Below, piece by piece: positions 34,639-44,452 of a stretch of DNA of 64,000 nt (positions are counted from its first letter, which is position 1; every line of letters starts with the position of its first letter). The position numbers and the translations under genes were made by a program. This DNA comes from Sinorhizobium sp. A49. GTDB taxonomy: Bacteria > Pseudomonadota > Alphaproteobacteria > Rhizobiales > Rhizobiaceae. The DNA is taken from NCBI RefSeq assembly GCF_002002725.1, contig NZ_MUNW01000086.1, positions 1-64,000 on the forward strand, in the 5' to 3' direction. The notes under the pieces are model-generated. The model ran no database searches. It saw nothing but the letters and a program-made list of their open reading frames with translations, and was not told the origin of the DNA.

Positions 34639-36419
34639 GCGTGCGGCTCGGCAGGCAGGGATAGCACGAAGCGGGCGCCGACGATCCGCCCATCCGGACC
34701 CATGACGTTCTCGGCCTTCAGTGTGCCGCCATGCGCTTCGGCGATCTGCCGGGAGATCGACAGGCCGAGGCCGGAGTTCTGGCCGAAATCTTCGCCCTCC
34801 GGTCTGTCGGTATAGAAGCGCTCGAAGATCCGGTCGATGTCTTCCGCCTGAATGCCGGGACCATTGTCCTCGACATAGACGAGGCAGCGCGACCGGGAGC
34901 GCGTCAGGCGCACGACGATGCGGCCGCCCTGCTCGGGCACGAAGGAACGGGCGTTTTCGATCAGGTTGGTGATGATCTGGCCGATGCGCAGTTCATAACC
35001 ATTGATGGCGAAGCGCGTCTTGGGGCTGTCCTTGCGGTCGACGACGAAATCGAGCAGCACCGGCTTCTTCTTGCTGCGGATCTGGCGGGAGATCTCGACG
35101 AGGTCGCCGAGCAGCCTTTCGAGGTCGACGACCTTGGCGTCGCTGCGCGCAAGTTCCGCGTCGAGCCGTGAGGCGTCGGAGATATCGCTGATCAGGCGGT
35201 CGAGGCGGCGGACGTCGTGCTGGATGACGTCCATCAGCCGCTTCTTCGATTCGTCGGTGCGGGCAAGCGGCAGGGTTTCGACTGCGCTGCGCAGCGAAGT
35301 CAGCGGGTTCTTCAGTTCATGGCTGACGTCGGCCGCAAAATTCTCGATCGCCGCGATCCGGTCGTAGAGTGCTGTCGTCATCTCGCGCAGCGCCACCGAC
35401 AGGTTGCCGATTTCGTCCTGGCGGGACGAGAAATCGGGGATTTCTTCCCGTTCCTTGGCGCCGCCGCGGCGAACCCGAATGGCGGCGGCAGAGAGGCGCC
35501 GCAGGGGATTGGCGATCGTCGACGACAACAGCAGCGACAGAATGACGTTGACGAGGGCGGCGACCCCGAACACGCGAATGATGGCGAGGCGCTCGGCATG
35601 CACGATCTTGTCGATGTCGCCCGCCTGGGTGGACAGCAGCAGCACGCCGAGCACGGCGCGCGACCGCTGCACCGGCACGGCGACCGAGACGATAAGCTCG
35701 CCCTTTTCTGTCACGCGGCGCACGGCACCGCGCACGCCGGTCAGCGCGTTCATGACTTCGGGATAGATCGACCCGTTGCCACCAGGTGGCTCCTTGTAGA
35801 GCGGCAGGTCGCCCGACTGCAGCAGGCGGTTGATCCAGCTCCCGAACTTTTCCTCGATGCCGGTCGCTTCCGGGTCGACGGGCGGCAGGTCGAAGCGCAG
35901 CACCTGGCCGCCGCTATAGAGGTGGCGTGAATCGAGCAGCAGGTCCGCATCGGCGTCGAACAGGCGCGCGCGGGTGCGGGTCGGCGAGATCAAGCGTCTG
36001 AGGACGGGAGCAACCCGTTCCTGGATAATGGGAAAATCCAGGTCTTCGTCGCTCGGCAGCGGCGTGATGCTCTGGCCGGCCTGCAGCTCCAGCAGCTTTT
36101 CGGGATCGATGGTGATCGAATTGGTGTCGACGGAGGCGGAAGCCGAAATGGCGCCGGCGATGATTTCGCCCTGGGTCAGCAGGCTTTCGACGCGAGCGTC
36201 GATCAGGCCTTCTCGGAACTGGTTGAGATACATGATCCCGCCGACCAGAACCACGAGCGCGACGAGGTTGAAGAAGACGATCCGGCGCGTCAGGCTCGAA
36301 AAGACCGCATTGCCGAACAGGCGGCGAATCAGCGTGAAGGAATAGGCCCAGCGCCGGCCGTTATGGGCCGACGCCCGTCCGTCAAGTTCGTCGATATCGC
36401 CTTGCAAGACTTCCACCAA
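34635..36419 (-). CDS. chvG: Sensor histidine kinase ChvG (ExoS)
   Basis: About 594 aa. TM1 is FFNLVALVVLVGGIMYL, followed by a periplasmic stimulus domain, TM2 (IRVFGVAALVNVILSLLL), HAMP, and the kinase core with His367 in ADVSHELKNPLTSLRSAVETL, LIENARSF, EDNGPGI and NSGLGLSISRQI. ChvG/ChvI controls succinoglycan, motility and acid/envelope responses and is needed for symbiosis in S. meliloti. There is no ATG: the frame opens with TTG at 36419 and GTG at 36416 behind GGGAGCGGAAA, giving the expected family length. chvI lies 224 bases upstream. Confidence 0.95.
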   Translation of the reverse strand: MVEVLQGDIDELDGRASAHNGRRWAYSFTLIRRLFGNAVFSSLTRRIVFFNLVALVVLVGGIMYLNQFREGLIDARVESLLTQGEIIAGAISASASVDTNSITIDPEKLLELQAGQSITPLPSDEDLDFPIIQERVAPVLRRLISPTRTRARLFDADADLLLDSRHLYSGGQVLRFDLPPVDPEATGIEEKFGSWINRLLQSGDLPLYKEPPGGNGSIYPEVMNALTGVRGAVRRVTEKGELIVSVAVPVQRSRAVLGVLLLSTQAGDIDKIVHAERLAIIRVFGVAALVNVILSLLLSSTIANPLRRLSAAAIRVRRGGAKEREEIPDFSSRQDEIGNLSVALREMTTALYDRIAAIENFAADVSHELKNPLTSLRSAVETLPLARTDESKKRLMDVIQHDVRRLDRLISDISDASRLDAELARSDAKVVDLERLLGDLVEISRQIRSKKKPVLLDFVVDRKDSPKTRFAINGYELRIGQIITNLIENARSFVPEQGGRIVVRLTRSRSRCLVYVEDNGPGIQAEDIDRIFERFYTDRPEGEDFGQNSGLGLSISRQIAEAHGGTLKAENVMGPDGRIVGARFVLSLPAEPHA

Positions 36420-36586
36420 GTCTTTCCGCTCCCGCAGCGGATCATCCCCGCCATATCTTCATTGAGTGTGACCAAACGTCACCCGGAGGCCGGGTCTCGC
36501 AGGTCCGCCGATGGTCTCTTTTTTGGTCTTCGGTCTCGTGGAGCCGATGCCACCGGCCAAGCCAATAGGCGGGTCGAAGCTTGCCC

Positions 36587-36629
36587 GCCATCGCGTCGGT
36601 TCTGAATGCTCCACAAACGACGCGATGGC
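36587..36629 (-). other. Large inverted repeat between chvI and chvG
   Basis: GCCATCGCGTCG (36587-36598) and CGACGCGATGGC (36618-36629) are perfect 12-bp arms around 19 bases, 14 bases after the chvI stop. No U tract follows. It could protect the chvI mRNA or limit read-through into chvG. The rest of 36420-36643 has no gene. Confidence 0.6.
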
Positions 36630-36643
36630 AAGGGCTCAGGCCC

Positions 36644-37372
36644 TCAGGCCATTTCGCGGAAGCGGTAGCCGACGCCATAGAGCGTCTCGATCATGTCGAA
36701 GTCGTTGTCGACCATCTTGAACTTTTTGCGCAGTCGCTTGATGTGGCTGTCGATGGTGCGGTCATCGACATAGACCTGCTCGTCATAGGCCGCATCCATC
36801 AGTGCATCGCGGCTCTTGACCACGCCCGGACGCTGCGCAAGCGAGTGAAGAATGAGGAACTCGGTGACCGTCAGGGTCACGGGCTCGTTCTTCCAGGTGC
36901 AGGTGTGGCGCTCCTGGTCCATGGCCAGTTGCCCGCGCTCCAGCGACCGCGTGGGCGTGTCGGAGGTCTTCGGGGCGCCAGTGGTGCCGCCGGCTGCAGC
37001 GGCTTCCCGGTTTGCGGCCCGACGCAGGATCGCCTTGACGCGCTCGACCAGCAGGCGCTGGGAGAACGGCTTGGTGATGAAATCGTCTGCGCCCATCTTC
37101 AGGCCGAAGAGCTCGTCGATTTCCTCGTCCTTCGAGGTGAGAAAGATCACCGGCAGGTCCGACTTCTGGCGCAGGCGCCGCAACAGTTCCATGCCGTCCA
37201 TGCGCGGCATCTTGATGTCGAAGATCGCAAGCTGCGGCGGCCGGGCCAACAGGCCTTCGAGCGCGGAGGCACCGTCGGTATAGGTCTCGACCTTGTAGCC
37301 TTCAGCTTCAAGCGCGATGGATACGGACGTCAGGATATTCCGGTCATCATCGACAAGCGCGATGGTCTGCAT
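36644..37372 (-). CDS. chvI: OmpR-family response regulator ChvI
   Basis: 242 aa. Receiver domain with ALVDDD, Asp52 ([11 protein letters not shown]), TSK and KPF, followed by an OmpR-type winged helix ([40 protein letters not shown]). It is the phosphorylation target of ChvG. The ATG at 37372 is chosen because GGAG lies nine bases upstream; another in-frame ATG is at 37390. Divergent from pckA. Confidence 0.96.
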   Translation of the reverse strand: MQTIALVDDDRNILTSVSIALEAEGYKVETYTDGASALEGLLARPPQLAIFDIKMPRMDGMELLRRLRQKSDLPVIFLTSKDEEIDELFGLKMGADDFITKPFSQRLLVERVKAILRRAANREAAAAGGTTGAPKTSDTPTRSLERGQLAMDQERHTCTWKNEPVTLTVTEFLILHSLAQRPGVVKSRDALMDAAYDEQVYVDDRTIDSHIKRLRKKFKMVDNDFDMIETLYGVGYRFREMA

Positions 37373-37701
37373 CGTGTTCAACTCCGTCATTTGAGGCCGA
37401 TCGCCGGTTTCGTCTTCGAATCCACGGCAACCGCGAGTCACGGGTGCGTTACTTGAGTATAAAGGTGGAACAAATTGTGGCGAAGCCCAAAAAGCGATTG
37501 AGCGCACACTCCGTTGCCTGAGGGCAGATATGGCGCAGGGAACTCGGTTTCAACCGATTAAAAAAACGATAATTTTCTTTAAATCGATTAATATACTGAA
37601 ATCATTATTCTTTTTTTTACGCCGCCTTGTTTTTCAGCGAGCATGCAAGTATGTTCCGGCCAAATTCAACGCCAATGGCCAAACACGAAGGAAGCTTGAC
37701 C
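37373..37701. promoter_or_regulatory. AT-rich divergent promoter region chvI / pckA
   Basis: 329 bases without a credible gene. Bases 37555-37620 are strikingly A/T-rich for this genome, with an A7 run, a T8 run, TTAAATCGATTAA (37579-37591) and a good -10, TATACT (37592-37597), facing pckA. No strong -35 is seen. The block could be an UP element or bind a regulator for both genes. Confidence 0.5.
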
Positions 37702-39312
37702 ATGGAGCAACTCGGCACTCGCAATGCAGCGAACGGCTTGGAAAAACTCGGCTTTACCGACCTGGAAGTGGTCCGGTTCAACTTTGAAGCCGCAGAGCTT
37801 TACGAAGAAGCCATCCGCCGCGGCGAGGCTCAGCTGACGGCGCACGGCGCGATCGTAGCGCGCACCGGCCAGCACACCGGCCGCTCGCCGAAGGACAAGT
37901 TCGTCGTTCGCGATGCCGCCACCGACGATCAGATCTGGTGGGACAACAACAAGCCGTTGTCGCCGGAGCATTTTGCCGTGCTGCGCCAGGATATGCTTGA
38001 TCATGCCAAGGGCATGTCGCTCTATGTCCAGGACCTGGTCGGCGGTGCCGACAAGGACAATGCCCTGCCGACCCGTGTCGTCACCGAGTATGCCTGGCAT
38101 TCGCTGTTCATTCGCAATCTCCTGATCCGCCCGAAGCGGGAGGCGCTGGCCTCCTTCCTGCCGAAGCTGACGATCATCGACCTGCCGAGCTTCAAGGCCG
38201 ACCCGGAACGTCACGGTTGCCGTACGGAAACGGTGATTGCCTGCGATCTGACCAACGGCCTCATTCTTATCGGCGGCACGTCCTATGCCGGCGAGATGAA
38301 GAAGTCGGTGTTCACCGTCCTCAACTACTTGCTTCCGAAGAAGGGCGTCATGCCGATGCACTGCTCGGCCAATGTCGGTCCTGAAGGCGATACCGCTATC
38401 TTCTTCGGCCTGTCGGGCACCGGCAAGACCACGCTCTCGGCCGATCCGACCCGCACGCTGATCGGCGACGACGAGCATGGCTGGGGCGATGAGGGCGTCT
38501 TCAACTTCGAAGGCGGTTGCTACGCCAAGGCCATCCGTCTTTCGCAAGCGGCTGAACCGGAAATCTTCGCGACGACCCGCCGCTTCGGCACCGTCATGGA
38601 GAACGTCGTTCTCGACGAGCACCGTGTTCCCGATTTCGACGATGGCTCGCTGACGGAAAACACGCGCTGCGCCTACCCGCTGGATTTCATCCCGAACGCC
38701 AGCGAAACCGGCACTGCGCCGCAGCCGCGCACGATCATCATGCTGACGGCCGATGCCTTCGGCGTGATGCCGCCGATCGCCAAGCTGACGCCGGAACAGG
38801 CGATGTACCACTTCCTGTCCGGTTACACCGCCAAGGTTGCCGGCACCGAGAAGGGCGTCACCGAGCCGGAAGCGACGTTCTCGACCTGCTTCGGCGCGCC
38901 GTTCATGCCGCGTCACCCGTCGGAATACGGCAACCTCTTGAAGGATCTGATCGCCAAGAACGGTGTCACCTGCTGGCTGGTCAGCACCGGCTGGACCGGT
39001 GGTGCCTATGGAACCGGTAGCCGCATGCCGATCAAGGTGACCCGCGCCCTGCTCGCGGCAGCCCTTGACGGTTCGCTGAACGCTGCCGAATTGCGCACCG
39101 ATGCCAACTTCGGCTTCGCCGTGCCGGTTTCGGTACCGGGCGTCGACGACGGTATTCTCGATCCGCGCTCGACCTGGGCTGATGGCAACGCCTATGACGC
39201 GCAGGCTCGCCGCCTCGTCGACATGTTCATCGCCAACTTCGCCAAGTTCGAAGACCATGTCGATGGCAGCGTTCGCGATGCCGCCCCCGGCACGAAGATC
39301 GCCGCCGAGTAA
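37702..39312 (+). CDS. pckA: Phosphoenolpyruvate carboxykinase (ATP)
   Basis: 536 aa, the known rhizobial length. It makes phosphoenolpyruvate from oxaloacetate and ATP, needed for gluconeogenesis on dicarboxylates. The P-loop GLSGTGKTT, metal site IGDDEHGW, and [14 protein letters not shown] are intact. ATG at 37702 with AAGGAAGC upstream; in-frame ATGs further 5' give non-family sequence. It has its own terminator. Confidence 0.97.
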   Translation: MEQLGTRNAANGLEKLGFTDLEVVRFNFEAAELYEEAIRRGEAQLTAHGAIVARTGQHTGRSPKDKFVVRDAATDDQIWWDNNKPLSPEHFAVLRQDMLDHAKGMSLYVQDLVGGADKDNALPTRVVTEYAWHSLFIRNLLIRPKREALASFLPKLTIIDLPSFKADPERHGCRTETVIACDLTNGLILIGGTSYAGEMKKSVFTVLNYLLPKKGVMPMHCSANVGPEGDTAIFFGLSGTGKTTLSADPTRTLIGDDEHGWGDEGVFNFEGGCYAKAIRLSQAAEPEIFATTRRFGTVMENVVLDEHRVPDFDDGSLTENTRCAYPLDFIPNASETGTAPQPRTIIMLTADAFGVMPPIAKLTPEQAMYHFLSGYTAKVAGTEKGVTEPEATFSTCFGAPFMPRHPSEYGNLLKDLIAKNGVTCWLVSTGWTGGAYGTGSRMPIKVTRALLAAALDGSLNAAELRTDANFGFAVPVSVPGVDDGILDPRSTWADGNAYDAQARRLVDMFIANFAKFEDHVDGSVRDAAPGTKIAAE

Positions 39313-39325
39313 ACATTGTCGGCTA

Positions 39326-39341
39326 TGATTCACGTGAAACC
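39326..39341. other. parS-like ParB site downstream of pckA
   Basis: TGATTCACGTGAAACC matches 14 of 16 bases of the parS consensus TGTTTCACGTGAAACA, and the 10-bp centre TTCACGTGAA is perfect. It lies in a non-coding gap, as functional parS sites usually can. It partly overlaps the pckA terminator stem. Confidence 0.55.
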
Positions 39342-39368
39342 CGGTCTTGATGGCCGGGTTTTGCTTTT
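39337..39368 (+). terminator. Rho-independent terminator of pckA
   Basis: AAACCCGG (39337-39344), extended by two pairs, matches CCGGGTTT (39354-39361) around a 5-base loop. T-rich sequence follows to 39369. It is 25 bases after the pckA stop. Confidence 0.85.
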
Positions 39369-39426
39369 TGTCGTTGATTGTTTTCAAGCGGTTCGCTCTG
39401 TGCGATAGAACGCTCAAGGAGCGATC

Positions 39427-39861
39427 ATGGCCAGCGACCCTTTATACATCAACGAGCAGATCGTTATCGCCGGGTGGGAACTCAGCGAGCAATTCGTGCT
39501 GGCCGGCGGCCCCGGCGGGCAGAACGTCAACAAGGTCTCGACGGCCGTTCAGCTGTTCTTCAACGTCCAGGCGTCGCCCACGCTCACCGATCGCATCAAG
39601 GCCAATACCTTGAAGCTCGCCGGTCGTCGCGCCTCGAAGGACGGCGTGCTGATGATCGAGGCCAGTCGTTTTCGCAGCCAGGAGCGCAACCGCGAGGACG
39701 CGCGCGAAAGGCTGAAGGAGATGATCCTGAAGGCCGCCGAACCGCCGCCGCCGCCGCGAAGGAAGACCAAACCGACCCGCGGTTCGATCGAGCGTCGGCT
39801 GAAGGAAAAAACCGGGCGCGGCGAAACCAAGAAGCTGCGTGGACGCCCGACCGGCGACTGA
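39427..39861 (+). CDS. arfB: Alternative ribosome-rescue factor ArfB (YaeJ)
   Basis: 144 aa. It carries the GGQ motif in LAGGPGGQNVNKVST, which hydrolyses peptidyl-tRNA on stalled ribosomes, and a basic Lys/Arg-rich C-terminal tail (RRKTKPTRGSIERRLKEKTGRGETKKLRGR) that enters the empty mRNA channel. It lacks the codon-recognition domain of release factors, and the length matches YaeJ. ATG at 39427 with AAGGAG upstream. Confidence 0.94.
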   Translation: MASDPLYINEQIVIAGWELSEQFVLAGGPGGQNVNKVSTAVQLFFNVQASPTLTDRIKANTLKLAGRRASKDGVLMIEASRFRSQERNREDARERLKEMILKAAEPPPPPRRKTKPTRGSIERRLKEKTGRGETKKLRGRPTGD

Positions 39862-39954
39862 CCTGCGGTTGCGAAATCTTTTCAACCGTCTCTTGTCTTT
39901 TGCCGCCACGCGCCCTCTCTTATGCCAAAGCGACTTTTGCAGAAGGAGGGATCC

Positions 39955-40428
39955 ATGGGCCTTTTCAGTTTTATCAAGAACGCTGGCAAGAAGTTGGGCA
40001 TTGGCGGTGACGATGATGCACCGGATACCGAGAGCGTCCAGAAGGAACTGGCCTCGCACGACCTTGGCACCAAGGATGTCCAGGTCGAAGTCGTCAATGA
40101 CAAGGTGGTGCTGAAGGGTGTCGTCAAGGACCAGACGGCGTTCGAGAAGGCTGTTGTTGCCGTCGGCAACACGCTCGGCGTATCCTCCGTCGAAGCGTCG
40201 GAACTGAAGGTCGCCGATGCCGGCGCAGCGCCGGCGCCAGCCAAGGCACCGGTCTTCTACACGGTCAAGAAAGGCGACAACCTCTGGAAGATCGCCGAGG
40301 CACAGTACGGCAAGGGCAAGGGCGCCAAGCACACGGTGATCTTCGAGGCCAACAAGCCGATGCTGAGCCACCCCGACAAAATCTATCCCGGCCAGGTTCT
40401 GCGTATTCCAGATCTGGATGCCGCGTGA
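39955..40428 (+). CDS. BON and LysM domain protein (Kbp/YgaU-like)
   Basis: 157 aa. A BON domain (VQVEVVNDKVVLKGVVKDQTAFEKAVVAVGNTLGV, about residues 40-80) is followed by an Ala/Pro linker and a C-terminal LysM (YTVKKGDNLWKIAEAQYGKG...IYPGQVLRIP). The layout is that of E. coli Kbp, a cytoplasmic potassium-binding protein. No signal peptide is seen. The ATG at 39955 follows a near-perfect AGAAGGAGG. The stop overlaps the next start (GTGA). Confidence 0.9.
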   Translation: MGLFSFIKNAGKKLGIGGDDDAPDTESVQKELASHDLGTKDVQVEVVNDKVVLKGVVKDQTAFEKAVVAVGNTLGVSSVEASELKVADAGAAPAPAKAPVFYTVKKGDNLWKIAEAQYGKGKGAKHTVIFEANKPMLSHPDKIYPGQVLRIPDLDAA

Positions 40429-40871
40429 CAGCCCTGTCGATGCGTGCATTCTCGGGCGTCGTTCTGGTGGTCGCAAGTCTTGGACTTGCTGGCGCCGGCA
40501 CCGCGCAAACACTGCGTGAGCCGGCCAAGGGTAGTTCGGAGCGCGCCGCGATCCTTGATGCCTTGCGGCCGGCGGTCGAGGCGGAGATGCGTGGCTCGGT
40601 CGAATTCGTCGTCACCACGATGCGGGCGGCACCGAACTGGGCCTTCGTCGTGGTCGAGCCGCAACGCCCGGGTGGCGGCGTTATCGATCTAGCCCAGACC
40701 GGCTTTCGCGACGAAGCCGACATGATGGATGGTTTGACGGTGTTTGCGCTCGTCAGCTTCCAGGGTGGCCGGTGGAATCTCGTCGATCACGTCGTCGGCC
40801 CGACGGATGTCGCCTATGCCGGGTGGTCCGAACGCTACGGCGTGCCGGCAAAACTGCTTGGGCTTGAGTGA
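40425..40871 (+). CDS. Small exported protein of unknown function
   Basis: 148 aa from a GTG that overlaps the upstream stop; an ATG at 40440 is the alternative start. A signal peptide (MRAFSGVVLVVASLGLAGAGTAQT) precedes a compact domain with VEFVVTTMRAAPNWAFVVVEPQR and FALVSFQGGRWNLVDHVVGPTDVAYAGW. I do not recognise the family. Trp-rich strands suggest a small beta-rich periplasmic domain. Coupled to the BON/LysM gene, so possibly related in function. Confidence 0.7.
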   Translation: MTALSMRAFSGVVLVVASLGLAGAGTAQTLREPAKGSSERAAILDALRPAVEAEMRGSVEFVVTTMRAAPNWAFVVVEPQRPGGGVIDLAQTGFRDEADMMDGLTVFALVSFQGGRWNLVDHVVGPTDVAYAGWSERYGVPAKLLGLE

Positions 40872-40881
40872 GGGCAGCCTC

Positions 40882-41493
40882 ATGCAGGTTCTCCCCAAGG
40901 GCATAAAACACATCCCCGGCTTTCTCGATCGTACCCGCCAGGAGCAAATCGTGGAGGCGATCCGCGGCGTGGTCGCCGAAGCGCCGCTGTTCGTTCCGGA
41001 GATGCCGAAGACCGGCAAGCCGATGTCGGTGCGCATGACCAATTGCGGACCGCTCGGCTGGGTGACAGACCGCGAGAAAGGCTATCGCTACCAGCCGCAG
41101 CACCCCGGAACGGGCAGGCCGTGGCCGCCGATGCCGGACATCATCCTTGAAATCTGGAATGCGGTTTCGGCCAGCGACAAGCAGCCGGAAGCCTGCCTGG
41201 TGAATTTCTATTCCGAAGAGGCGCGCATGGGCCTGCATCAGGACCGGGACGAGCGCGACCTGGAAACGGCGGTCGTCTCGATTTCGCTTGGCGACAGCTG
41301 CCTGTTTCGTGTCGGCGGCAAGGAGCGCGGCAGCCAGACCATGTCCTTCAGGCTCGAAAGCGGCGATATCGTCGTGCTCGGCGGCGAGGGGCGTCTCGCC
41401 TTCCACGGCGTCGACCGGATCTACCCCGACACGTCGACGTTGCTGAAGAATGGCGGCCGGCTCAATCTGACTCTGCGCCGGGTCAATCCCTGA
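40882..41493 (+). CDS. alkB: AlkB-type 2-oxoglutarate/Fe(II) dioxygenase (alkylation repair)
   Basis: 203 aa. Iron ligands are visible in GLHQDRDE (His, Asp) and LAFHGVDRI (distal His), and the 2-oxoglutarate Arg in NLTLRRV. AlkB removes 1-methyladenine and 3-methylcytosine from nucleic acids by oxidative demethylation. CLVNFYSEEARMGLHQD is a family signature. ATG at 40882, 10 bases after the upstream gene, with GAGGG upstream. No ada gene is adjacent. Confidence 0.92.
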   Translation: MQVLPKGIKHIPGFLDRTRQEQIVEAIRGVVAEAPLFVPEMPKTGKPMSVRMTNCGPLGWVTDREKGYRYQPQHPGTGRPWPPMPDIILEIWNAVSASDKQPEACLVNFYSEEARMGLHQDRDERDLETAVVSISLGDSCLFRVGGKERGSQTMSFRLESGDIVVLGGEGRLAFHGVDRIYPDTSTLLKNGGRLNLTLRRVNP

Positions 41494-41574
41494 AAGACGG
41501 CGGAAAGGCGCCTCCCGGATCGTGCCCGACCTGGCTGCTCCAAACCCGTTGCATGAGCGAACGGCGCAGATCGC

Positions 41575-42567
41575 TCACAGCTTGCGCAGCGCCACCTTCT
41601 CGGTGAGGTGGTTTGGCCCCTTCTGCAGAATGAGGTCGGCGCGCGGCCGCGTCGGCAGAATGTTCTGGTGCAGGTTCTTCAGGTTGATGTTGTGCCAGAG
41701 CCCTTCGGCGATCGCGCGCGCCGCATCCTCGCTGATGGTCGCGTAGCGATGGAAGTAGGATTCCGGGTTCTTGAAGGCCGTTTCCCTGAGGCGCATGAAG
41801 CGGTTGACGTACCAGCTGTGGATCAGGCTTTCCTCGGCGTCGATGTAGATCGAGAAGTCGAAGAAATCCGAGACCATCGGCACGATCTTGCCGTCGGCCG
41901 GCAGGTTGCGCGACTGCAGGACGTTGATGCCCTCGAAGATCAGAATATCAGGGCGGTCGATGACCGTGTATTGATCCGGCAGCACGTCATAGGTCATGTG
42001 CGAGTAGCTCGGCGCCCTGACGTTCGGCTGGCCGGCCTTGATCGCCGACAGGAACCTCAAGAGCGCGCCGACATCGTAGCTTTCCGGAAAGCCCTTGCGG
42101 TCCATCATGTTTTCGCGCTGGAGCACGGCGTTCGGATAGAGGAAGCCGTCGGTCGTGACGAGATCGACCTTCGGGCTTGAAGGCCAGCGCGACAGAAGCT
42201 GCGCGAGGATACGCGCCGTCGTCGACTTGCCGACTGCCACCGATCCGGCAATGCCGATAACGAAGGGAGTCTTCGTCTCGGACATGCTGAGGAAGCGCTT
42301 GCGCTGCTCGAACAGCATCTGCGACGATTCCACATGGGTCGAAAGCAACCGCGACAGCGACAGATAAATCTGCCGGACCTCGCCGAGATCCACCGGGTCG
42401 TTCAACGAGCGCAGCCGCTGCACTTCGTCAGCGGTCAGCGTCATCGGCGTGTCGGCGCGAAAGCGTGACCATTCCTCGGCGGAGAAGAAATGATAGGGCG
42501 AATAGTCCCGTTTCTGGAGATTGTCCGGGAGATCGGCCACTTCGATGTCTTGCGCAGCTAGGGTCAT
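41575..42567 (-). CDS. coaA: Pantothenate kinase, type I
   Basis: 330 aa. It phosphorylates pantothenate, the first and regulated step of coenzyme A synthesis. P-loop [37 protein letters not shown] and [12 protein letters not shown] are typical. It overlaps hisE by four bases (ATGA), so it ends the his operon, an arrangement common in rhizobia. Confidence 0.96.
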   Translation of the reverse strand: MTLAAQDIEVADLPDNLQKRDYSPYHFFSAEEWSRFRADTPMTLTADEVQRLRSLNDPVDLGEVRQIYLSLSRLLSTHVESSQMLFEQRKRFLSMSETKTPFVIGIAGSVAVGKSTTARILAQLLSRWPSSPKVDLVTTDGFLYPNAVLQRENMMDRKGFPESYDVGALLRFLSAIKAGQPNVRAPSYSHMTYDVLPDQYTVIDRPDILIFEGINVLQSRNLPADGKIVPMVSDFFDFSIYIDAEESLIHSWYVNRFMRLRETAFKNPESYFHRYATISEDAARAIAEGLWHNINLKNLHQNILPTRPRADLILQKGPNHLTEKVALRKL

Positions 42568-42887
42568 GAATCCTGCCGATTAGCCTTTTCCTGCAGACCG
42601 GATTGGCTTGTCCGCCGTGCAAGTTCGTCAAGCACATCCTGCAACGGAATGTCTGCAATTTTCAATACGACCATCAGATGATAGATGAGATCGGCGCTCT
42701 CATCGACGAGATTCTGCCGGTCGTTCCGGATCGCCGCGATCACGGTCTCGACCGCTTCCTCGCCCAGTTTCTTGGCCGCCTTCTGCTGGCCGTGTGCGAC
42801 CAGTTTCGCCGTCCAGGATTCGTCCGGCGACGCCTTGGCGCGCTCAGCGACGATGGTCTCGAGGTCGGAAAGGGAAAAATCACTCAT
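42564..42887 (-). CDS. hisE: Phosphoribosyl-ATP pyrophosphatase
   Basis: 107 aa. It hydrolyses PR-ATP to PR-AMP, second step of histidine synthesis. The all-alpha MazG-like core has [14 protein letters not shown] and [13 protein letters not shown] with the metal-binding acidic residues. ATG at 42887 with AGGG upstream; the longer frame from 42908 overlaps the hisF stop region and is less likely. hisI is not in this window. Confidence 0.94.
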   Translation of the reverse strand: MSDFSLSDLETIVAERAKASPDESWTAKLVAHGQQKAAKKLGEEAVETVIAAIRNDRQNLVDESADLIYHLMVVLKIADIPLQDVLDELARRTSQSGLQEKANRQDS

Positions 42888-42904
42888 AACGAAGCCCTGA
42901 AAAC

Positions 42905-43681
42905 TCAATCGAGACGCATGGCGATGCCATGTTCGGCCATATAGCGCTTGGTTTCGCCAATGCTATAGGTGCCGAAGTGGAAGATCGATGCGGCCAGAAC
43001 CGCCGTCGCATGGCCGTCACGAATGCCGGCAACCATGTGATCGAGCGTGCCGACGCCGCCAGACGCGATGACGGGCGCGCGCACCGCATCGGCAACCGCC
43101 CGGGTCAGCGCGATATCGTAGCCGCTCTTGGTTCCGTCACGATCCATCGACGTCAGCAGGATTTCGCCAGCGCCAAGATCGACGACGCGGCGGGCAAAGT
43201 CGACCGCATCGATACCGGTCGTCTGACGGCCGCCATGGGTGAAGATTTCCCAGCGGTCGTCTTCGCCGTCCTTCGAGACCTTCTTGGCATCGATCGCAAC
43301 GACGATGCACTGGTTGCCGAACTTGTCGGCGGCTTCGGCGACGAAGTCCGGGTTCTTCACTGCCGCGGTATTGATCGAAACCTTGTCGGCGCCAGCAAGC
43401 AGCAGCTTGCGGATATCCGCCACCTGCCGAACACCACCACCGACGGTGAGCGGCATGAAGCATTGTTCGGCCGTGCGCGCGATGACGTCGAAGATCGTCT
43501 CGCGATTGTCGGACGAGGCGGTGATGTCGAGGAAGCAGAGCTCATCGGCTCCGGCCGCATCATAGGCGCGAGCGGCCTCGACGGGATCGCCGGCGTCGAT
43601 CAGGTCGACGAAGTTGACCCCTTTGACCACCCGTCCGTCCTTGACGTCGAGGCAGGGGATTACGCGGGCTTTGAGGGTCAT
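42905..43681 (-). CDS. hisF: Imidazole glycerol phosphate synthase, cyclase subunit
   Basis: 258 aa TIM barrel. With HisH it forms imidazole glycerol phosphate and AICAR. Catalytic Asp residues lie in [16 protein letters not shown] and VVAIDAKK; phosphate loops GGGVRQ and [10 protein letters not shown] are present. Its start is four bases before the hisA stop region, typical of tight operon packing. Confidence 0.97.
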   Translation of the reverse strand: MTLKARVIPCLDVKDGRVVKGVNFVDLIDAGDPVEAARAYDAAGADELCFLDITASSDNRETIFDVIARTAEQCFMPLTVGGGVRQVADIRKLLLAGADKVSINTAAVKNPDFVAEAADKFGNQCIVVAIDAKKVSKDGEDDRWEIFTHGGRQTTGIDAVDFARRVVDLGAGEILLTSMDRDGTKSGYDIALTRAVADAVRAPVIASGGVGTLDHMVAGIRDGHATAVLAASIFHFGTYSIGETKRYMAEHGIAMRLD

Positions 43682-43685
43682 CGGC

Positions 43686-44423
43686 TCATGCCTTTCTCGC
43701 GGCGCGGATCAGCGCCAGGGCTTCCTGCGGATCGATGCGGCCGTCATAGAGCGCACGGCCGGAGATGGCGCCCTCGAGTTTTGCCGCATCAGGCGCGATC
43801 ATTCGCCGGATATCGTCCATCGAGGCAAGGCCGCCCGACGCGATGACCGGGATCGATACGGCATCGGCAAGCTCCAGCGTCGAGGGCCAGTTGATCCCCG
43901 TGAGAATGCCGTCGCGATCGATGTCGGTGTAGATGATCGCCGAAACGCCGGCGCCCTCGAACTTTTTCGCGAGCTCGATCACGCCGAGCTCCGACGCTTC
44001 CGCCCAGCCCTCGACTGCGACCTTGCCGCCCTTGGCGTCGATGCCGACGGCGACCTTGCCCGGAAATTTCCGGCAGGCTTCGATGACGAGCGCCGGGTCG
44101 CGCACCGCCACGGTGCCGAGGATGACGCGGGCAAGCCCGCGCGACAGCCAGTTCTCGATATGCTCAAGGGTGCGGATACCGCCGCCGAGCTGGACCGGGT
44201 TTTTGGTCGACTTGAGGATCGCATCGACAGCGTCCCCGTTGACGGTCTCGCCGGCGAAGGCACCGTTGAGGTCGACCACATGCAGCCACTCGAAACCTTG
44301 TTCCTCGAAGGCGCGCGCCTGGGCGCCGGGATCCGGGTTGTAAACGGTCGCCTGCTCCATGTCGCCGAGCTTCAGGCGCACGCATTGCCCGTCTTTCAGG
44401 TCGATAGCGGGAAAAAGGATCAT
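43686..44423 (-). CDS. hisA: Phosphoribosylformimino-AICAR ribotide isomerase
   Basis: 245 aa TIM barrel. It isomerises ProFAR to PRFAR. The catalytic Asp residues are in [13 protein letters not shown] and VGIDAKGG, with GGGIRT and [10 protein letters not shown] phosphate loops. It precedes hisF, its structural relative, with hisH upstream. Confidence 0.97.
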   Translation of the reverse strand: MILFPAIDLKDGQCVRLKLGDMEQATVYNPDPGAQARAFEEQGFEWLHVVDLNGAFAGETVNGDAVDAILKSTKNPVQLGGGIRTLEHIENWLSRGLARVILGTVAVRDPALVIEACRKFPGKVAVGIDAKGGKVAVEGWAEASELGVIELAKKFEGAGVSAIIYTDIDRDGILTGINWPSTLELADAVSIPVIASGGLASMDDIRRMIAPDAAKLEGAISGRALYDGRIDPQEALALIRAARKA

Positions 44424-44452
44424 GTGTCTATCCGATCAGAGGTCGCTGGTGC

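Noticed and set aside
37530-37787. Short frame over the AT-rich chvI/pckA gap
   Set aside because: Its start is in promoter sequence and its composition (Lys/Phe/Ile runs) follows from A/T tracts; no ribosome site.
37666-39417. 583-codon minus-strand frame opposite pckA
   Set aside because: The plus strand encodes a complete PckA; the opposite frame has no recognisable domain and is rich in Arg, Gly and His as shadows are.
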